Assembly: GCF_905404315.1 (NCBI RefSeq)
Contig: NC_066276.1
Coordinates: 11,736,001 to 11,800,000, forward strand
Source: Leptidea sinapis
Taxonomy: Eukaryota; Arthropoda; Insecta; Lepidoptera; Pieridae
DNA: 64,000 nt
Direction of reading: 5' to 3'
How positions within the stretch are numbered: the stretch's first letter is position 1; each line of letters starts with the position of its first letter. Below, piece by piece: positions 58,248 through 64,000 of the stretch. The translations under genes were made by a program, and so were the position numbers. Below the pieces are notes generated by a model. That model saw only the letters and a list, made by a program, of their open reading frames with translations. It made no database searches and was not told the DNA's origin.

Positions 58248-58317
58248 TAATAGTTTTACACCAGTCTATTAGAAAATATTATATACTAGTGAAATTACAG
58301 GTTTACTGAAACTTAAC

Positions 58318-58440
58318 ATCTTGAAAAAAGTGACGAGCGCAAAAGTGCTATGCCGCTCAGAATTTTGTCTTCCATCTAGTATCGTGATCGGCACTCTATT
58401 GTAATGGGCAGTTCGTCAGATTAATTTTTTTACTCGTCTC
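58318..58440 (-). repeat. SINE-like repeat family A, decayed fragment
   Basis: AACTTAACATCTTGAAAAAAGTGACGAG-type order (family A complement), GCCGCTCAGAATTTTGTC and TTGTAATGGGCAGTTCGTC. Inserted just outside the Harbinger-like element. Confidence 0.65.
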
Positions 58441-58814
58441 ATCACTTTTCCGTATATAAATCACTACCTAATTGTATTTCGTCTAGCTTCTACCCAAAAA
58501 TAGACTAACATACATAAAATTTAATACAGCCATGACATCGTAATGTTCGTTTTTATATGTATCTTCCCTTCGAAAATACTATTTCATACTATTTCATTTT
58601 TTTATTTGAGGGGCAAAGGCAAGTGGTTCAAAAAATGGAAAAAAAACAGGTCAAATACAAATAAATTTTCAAATCGTTGTGATTCAATTAAACAAACATT
58701 TTGGATACAATTTCTTACTTCGTCCTGGCATATCCATTTTCTAGAGAACTTTCATGATGCCTGCGGGATGACCCTTATGATATTTTTGTTAAATATTCAA
58801 GATTTTTGATTGCA
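58440..58814. other. Non-coding stretch
   Basis: An 88-codon plus frame at 58543-58809 is lysine- and phenylalanine-rich and unassigned. It lies directly before a reverse-transcriptase relic and may be part of it. Confidence 0.3.
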
Positions 58815-59010
58815 TCCAACATCAGTTGTTACTAAGGAAACTATTTACATACGGAATCTATTGCATCTCTTACAATTTTTTAATAGACTACCACTTTGAT
58901 AAAATTCAAACAGTTAGCATCAGTGGTAAATTATTATCTGAATCACTTGTCAACGAGGGTGCCTCAGGGCTCAATATTAGGACCATTTCTATCTATACAG
59001 CATCATGTCA
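58815..59010 (+). mobile_element. Non-LTR reverse transcriptase core relic
   Basis: The plus strand reads LLLRKLFTYGIYCIS, then, after frame changes, a VPQGSILGPFLSI block at about 58958-58998. VPQGSILGP is the conserved reverse-transcriptase block that precedes the catalytic FADD-type box. The catalytic box itself is not found, so the piece is a decayed fragment. Confidence 0.7.
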
Positions 59011-59397
59011 TATGGCCTGTTACTGTGAGATTATGCCGCGTATATTGACTGCTCACCATCAAAATTTAAATTAAAGAAATAATGAATAAAATTGTAGCTG
59101 ATAATATATTTTTTTACAATTATATCGAAAATTTGTTAATTAATAGATTTATCTTGTAACAGTCCTAGCTCCCACCAATTGTCGTTAACAAATCACTGGA
59201 AGGGATATATGTAAATAAGGTTGTCACTTACAAGTTTGTCCTGCCAAAAGTAAGGCACGTGCCTGTCGTCAATACGTATTACATGAAAGTAATTAAGGAT
59301 CGATAGTATAGAAATAGGCAATGTTTCTAGCAGTACAAACAAAGCGTGACATCAAATAGCAAAAATACAGAATGCATTTTTTGTATGTGAAACAATT
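59011..59397. other. Non-coding stretch
   Basis: AT-rich; nothing recognised. Confidence 0.3.
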
Positions 59398-59660
59398 TTT
59401 TTTTTATATGACAGGGGGCAAACGGTCAAGAGGCTCACGGGATGGGAAGAGGTGAGACAACCGCCCATGGACATCCGCAACAACAGGTGTGTCAAGAAAT
59501 GCGTTGCCGGCCTTTAAGGTGGGAGTATGCTTTTTTCTTGAAGGTCCGTTTCTGTTCGGGAAGACCGCTGCCGGTAGTTGATTCCACAAAGTGGCTGTGC
59601 GAGTACTAATCTTAACTCCTATCAAAATTTGATTTAAATCGTAAGACACATTTTGGAGAT
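59398..59660 (-). mobile_element. Jockey/CR1-like 3' end (family C), copy 4
   Basis: The minus strand reads STRTATLWNQLPAAVFPNRN, then KAGNAFLDTPVVADVHGR, the family C tail, ending next to a T-run (59398-59404). Confidence 0.85.
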
Positions 59661-60785
59661 ACTTATATAATTATCGTCGTATAATATCGTATATAGCACG
59701 ATAGCGAATTGTTATATATAATATGTGGTATATATACCTTACCTGTATATCAACTTCAGCAAACAAGATTAAGAGACAAGGAATAAAGTTTTTCAATATT
59801 TATGTGTTGGTTTGGGGGACATAATATGGCGCCGTGCAAGGCCGGCAGCCTTTCGACTCGCTCGCTTATTATAATTTATTATAATATAACAATGTTCAAT
59901 GATATAGGTTCCTACAACGATGTCTAAGGTTATAATAATTTTTCTGTTCTGCGCTATTTAAGCATTTTGGAGCAAATAATTCGTGCTATACAACATTGGA
60001 TGTATTCACTGTCCCGAAAGTACTCTACGCGCCTATTAAATATTTTTTGAATTATTTAGGCACAAAATTAAGGGTCCTATTCTACAGTCAGGTAAATAAT
60101 CTTTAGTAAAATATATCTAGTACTAGTAATTCACAATTTGATAGCAGACGTAATGACCGGTAAGCAGACGAAGCCGAGTCGACCTTGCACCTTCAACAAT
60201 GCCGAGATCTGAGCATATGACGCACATCTCACACAAATTAGCGTGCTATTAGCATTCTGTATTTGCTCTTGCTGAGGATTGGACCTTGTTTGACGAATCA
60301 TGATATGTAATCACTTGAATGTCGAATCTTTAAAGTACCTGCAGTACTAAGTATTAAACGAGGCAATCTTGTATAATTTATATTATGTATTAAGTATTAT
60401 ATATTATTTCGAAACATTTCCGAAATTTTTATTTAGAGTTTTGTTTTGATTTATACATTCATCTACATATGTGACTATTCTGACAGTAAGCGTTTTTACA
60501 TAAAATAATATATCGATTAAATAAATACTATAATATTTAATCTTACAAAAAATGTTTGAAATTTCTTTATAAATCAAATACTTATTTATATAATTACCCT
60601 TAATATAAAATCTTTTCCCTTTATATTTCAATATAAAACAACTGAAAATGTAAGTCTCGTAATACCGTCTTGAACCTGGGGATCACCTTGTCAATGACAA
60701 CAGCTATCTTAATTTAGCTTCAATATTGGCTCTTACACCGCGTTAAGTGTAAGTTGTAGCTTCAATACTTTTAACGTTCTGACGT
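59661..60785. other. Non-coding stretch
   Basis: AT-rich; nothing recognised. Confidence 0.3.
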
Positions 60786-60791
60786 TTTATA

Positions 60792-60866
60792 TTGAGGACC
60801 AGCTTATAGCCTAGTGGTTAGCAACACTGATCTATAGGCAAAGGGTTCTGGGTTTGAATATGTTTG
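60792..60866 (+). repeat. tRNA-like sequence (SINE head type)
   Basis: A-box-like TATAGCCTAGTGGTTAGC and B-box-like GGGTTTGAATATG are spaced as in a tRNA. The arms do not fold cleanly, so it is a relic. Confidence 0.45.
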
Positions 60867-60896
60867 TATCGCTGTCATGGATGATTTTATATATTA

Positions 60897-61085
60897 CTAG
60901 CTGACCCAGCAAACGTCGTATTGCCATATATAACATATTATTTAAAAAAAAAACAATTCTTAAAATTTTGATGCAACCGATTCTCAGACCTACTGAATTT
61001 GCATTTAAAATTTGCTAAAAATCAGTAAAGCCTTTGCGGAGGAGTAAAGTTACTAACATTGTGACACGAGATTTTTATATATAAC
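60897..61085 (-). mobile_element. Helitron-like element
   Basis: On the minus strand the 3' end is the complement of CTAGCTGACCCAGCAAACG, ending CTAG with T beyond. The 5' region is the complement of GTGACACGAGATTTTTATAT. The 5' boundary is approximate. Confidence 0.7.
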
Positions 61086-61089
61086 ATTT

Positions 61090-62095
61090 ATGTTTGATGA
61101 CGCTTTATAATAAAGTAAACGTCATATGGCATCAAAAGTGCAGGCTATGCCTATTTTGAAACATTTATTTATTTATATTTGTATCTTGCTCCGTCGGGAA
61201 CTCTTAATAAAAAAAATGAAACATTTTATTTTTAATATTTATATCTCTATTTGATATCTATAAGCAAAAAACATATACGAGATAAGTTATAGGTGTTAAG
61301 TAAAATATATAACAACTGCAACGATATGATTGGCTTCGAATTTGACTGAACTACAATACTCTTACTGTATATCTCTACTATATAATACCTTTGACAATGT
61401 ATGTAAAATGAATAATGATCGGATGAATAGTTCAGGCGTTTAAGTTTCACAAACTCACATTCGTAATAATAATTATACATATTATATAGACAGATATATC
61501 ACAGATTTATCACGAATATCTAAGATGCCAGCAATGATTTTATAGATGACGATATCAATATGATTTTTAGTATATAAATCGCGTTTTAATTTATCTTTGT
61601 GAACCTAGACACTCGCATATATATAGATATGTATATGGAAAAACTTTAAAAGCCTTATCTTAATACAAAATTTTATTCAAACCATCAGAGGCTACTCCAA
61701 GTTATACATAGATACGTTAATGCAGAGAGACCATCTCAGAACTCCTATCTTCGCTCAAAACTCTCAATAGCTTTTGGTTTTATAAAGTTAGTACCGACCA
61801 ATGCGCAGTTAATTGAAGACTTATTCTAATTACTATCTAAGAAGACAAATACAATATAATAATAAAATAATAATCTAAGTACATACAAATTAAAGAGTTT
61901 TAAAGCGAGCGGCAGAAGCCCGGGAAATAAGTCAGTACACGGATGTCTGTAACCTCATCTATCTCCCTCTGTAAGAAAAATGCTTTAGATAAGCTTATAA
62001 ATAACTGAATATGACTCAAATACGATCGTTGTGAGCGAAGGTCGCCATGTATATAATTTAAATTATGCACATGTATGTGTTAGAATGGAATATAT
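61090..62095. other. Non-coding stretch
   Basis: AT-rich; nothing recognised. Confidence 0.3.
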
Positions 62096-62099
62096 CAAG

Positions 62100-62445
62100 C
62101 TCGGTGTAATGATAAGACGCAATAGACTAGCGACCAGCGAGCGAGCACTGATCTCTCGGACAGGGCGTACTGCGGAGGCGTAGAAAATTGATTCGCAACT
62201 CGTGACGCAGTGAACTAAGTGACGAGTGGCTGACGCTGACTGTAGCACGGTGTCAAGAGTAAACAAAATTACTGTTTGTAAACATCAACGTGACCGCGAT
62301 TGTAAACAAGAGCGCAACACGCTTTGATGTCAATGGCGGGCGCCGGCCATGTTCTGAGAGGGGTCACCCGTCACCCGTCACCACATGCATGATCTGCGTC
62401 CGTTACTGCATAACGATTATGAACTTTAATATTGTTTACGGACAC
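62100..62445. promoter_or_regulatory. GC-richer island with a cluster of FOXO-type motifs
   Basis: GTAAACAA occurs at 62259-62266 and 62302-62309, the near match GTAAACAT at 62278-62285, and the reverse form TTGTTTAC at 62432-62439. GTAAACAA/TTGTTTAC is the established FOXO (DAF-16) binding word. The island also contains a triple GTCACCC tandem near 62366 and CpG-rich sequence. In foxo orientation it lies far upstream of the forkhead exon and might be a promoter or enhancer; that is inference. Confidence 0.35.
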
Positions 62446-62840
62446 GTCTTTCGAATTGCGTCTAAAGTCTGTTATTATAACATATATTATATGAAGACGA
62501 TATTATAATGTCGCCCTTTTTTGTTTTATTGAGACGAGCGGCTTCTTACTCCCGGGTGGATGTTTTTGGGACAAATAATTTATTGAGCGAAGCTAAGCGG
62601 AGCTCCCACTGGGGACTTCAATTGATTTCTGTGTTAATTTAACACAGTTTTAACACAGTTTCTCGGCCATTTATGGACCGATTTAAAAAAAAATTGAACT
62701 TAATAAAGCTTTCGAAATTTTCTAGGTTATTGTCGAGACAGAATTTTGAATTTCGACTTGATTCAATTATTATAATTAAAAACAAACATGATTTACAAAT
62801 TAGCACGCGCTTTTTATATTTATTTAAAAATTGAGCCGAT
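62446..62840. other. Non-coding stretch
   Basis: Mixed composition around 62530-62620, then AT-rich; no exon recognised. Confidence 0.3.
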
Positions 62841-62844
62841 TCAA

Positions 62845-63485
62845 AATTCAAATATTTTTATTCAAAATAGGATTTATAATCACTTATTGAACGTCAAAAT
62901 CTACCACCCATTCAAAAGACACTGCCTCAGACCTGAGAAGAATGGGCGCAAGAAACTCAGCGGGCTTTTTTTTTATATAAAATATGGATTACAATGTAAT
63001 ATCGTACAATAAACATTAATAATTAAAGAGCCTGAGGGTGTTCGCTTTAATCCCAGTCCGTGGTGTCATTAAGAAAATCGTTTATGCTATAATAACCTTT
63101 CCCACACAAACGTTTTTTAACAATTCTTTTAAATTTCGTAACACATTTGTTTTGTACATTTTCTGGGATCATATTGTAGAAGCATGTACATCGCCCAACA
63201 AAAGACTTACTAACTAGACCCAACCGAGTAGTAGGCATAACAAGTTTATGTTTGTTCCTCGTGTTAACATTATGAATGTCACAGTTTCTAGAAAATTCCT
63301 CAATGTGCTTATGAACATACAGAACATTATCAAAAATGTATTGAGAAGCAACAGTCAAAATGTTTATTTCTTTAAATTTTCCTCTTAATGATTCTTTAGG
63401 ACCTAGGTTATAAATCGTGCGAATAGCCCTCTTCTGCAGCACAAAGATAGTATTAATATCGGCCGCACTGCCCCATAACATGATT
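62845..63485 (-). mobile_element. CR1-like retrotransposon 3' end (family D), longest copy
   Basis: An open minus-strand frame of 144 codons begins at 63481 and reads MLWGSAADINTIFVLQKRAI, then ESLRGKFKEINILTVASQY, MPTTRLGLVSKSFVGRC, FYNMIPENVQNK and KKRLCGKGYYSINDFL, ending at 63047. This is the C-terminal (thumb and beyond) part of a CR1-type reverse transcriptase, uninterrupted, so a fairly young insertion. The 3' untranslated part follows to a TTCAAATATTTTTATTC end at about 62845. The catalytic core and endonuclease are missing: a 5'-truncated copy. Confidence 0.9.
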
Positions 63486-64000
63486 GATCAAATCTTGTTT
63501 GATTTATTTTGTTTTTTTGTACACAGACTTAGTTTACCTCGCTTCGCTCAAATAAACGGCACAGCGAAGCGGTACAACGAGCTACTACGGCATCCTAGTA
63601 CATGTATGTTTTTATTTTACAAAACTTTTTCCTTATCCCAGGTTGCTAGTGCAATAACGAGAAAAAATAAAAAAATTGTTTTTCTGCTATATATGTATGT
63701 AAAAGAATTTAGGCCGTTGTTTTGATATTGCAAGCAGATACGCAATTTTTAATTCAGATATGTATGTATTGTAAATACTTTAATATCTTACCAATAAATT
63801 AATATCTGCTTGTTATTAATTATTCCACCGGAATAAATGAAGAGACAATCACGCTTTGGTTAAAGGTTATAAATACGTTATGCGACTCTATATATATATA
63901 TATATATATCATATTTTCAGGTAAGAAAAATGTAGTCACTTTATTTAATTTCACAGAAGCCATTGAAATATCAGATTATGTATGACAAGAGCTTACAAAA
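63486..64000. other. Non-coding stretch
   Basis: AT-rich with a (TA)n run at 63890-63910. A 102-codon plus frame at 63417-63725 partly overlaps the CR1 relic in antisense and has no family resemblance. Confidence 0.3.

Noticed and set aside
62063..62266. 67-codon minus frame in the FOXO-motif island as a first exon of foxo
   Set aside because: The peptide has no FOXO N-terminal resemblance and no donor in phase was found.
1..64000. A multi-gene biological system or biosynthetic cluster
   Set aside because: Only one host exon is certain; the rest is non-coding DNA and transposon relics, so no system can be supported.

Overview
The window looks like AT-rich genomic DNA from a moth or butterfly (Lepidoptera). 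The one confidently recognised host exon encodes the second half of an insect FOXO forkhead domain. The repeats match types familiar from lepidopteran genomes: truncated CR1/Jockey-type and RTE-type non-LTR retrotransposons, tRNA-derived SINE-like units, short Helitron-like elements inserted between A and T, and small inverted-repeat DNA elements. I see no prokaryotic organisation, CRISPR array, rRNA or virus.

Layout. The foxo exon lies at the extreme left (767-949, minus strand) with consensus splice sites on both sides. Because the gene runs leftward, its later exons should lie before base 1 and its earlier exons (N-terminus and first half of the forkhead) to the right. I could not find those earlier exons, so much of the window is probably a very long foxo intron and/or 5' flank; this is inference. 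The rest is non-coding sequence filled with decayed mobile elements, mostly 100-700 bp pieces.

Repeat families (my own labels): A, a SINE-like repeat with a conserved central block; B and C, two related Jockey/CR1-like reverse-transcriptase 3' ends; B', a tRNA-headed SINE sharing B-like tail sequence; D, a CR1-like element; E, a unit ending in a TTTATTTGACTT tail; F, a short 3' unit; G, another CR1-like 3' end; H, a reverse-transcriptase relic with an (ATT)n tail; I, RTE-like; K, an inverted-repeat element with a tRNA-like core; L, M and N, dispersed repeats, N not recognised. DNA elements include a 568-bp long-inverted-repeat element (20867-21434), a 229-bp hAT-type MITE (39028-39256), a hAT-like transposase relic split by a CR1 fragment (37369-38450), a PIF/Harbinger-like element with a repeat inside it (57532-58247) and at least six Helitron-like elements.

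Possible regulatory DNA includes three exact FOXO-type motifs plus one near match within 62259-62439, nine TGACGTCA (CRE-type) octamers across the window, an RFX X-box at 44655-44668 and several GC-richer unique islands. These are motif observations, not demonstrated elements. I did not find a multi-gene system of any kind. The most useful observations are the foxo exon, the FOXO-motif cluster far upstream of it, the nested transposons and a few unassigned exon-like segments.
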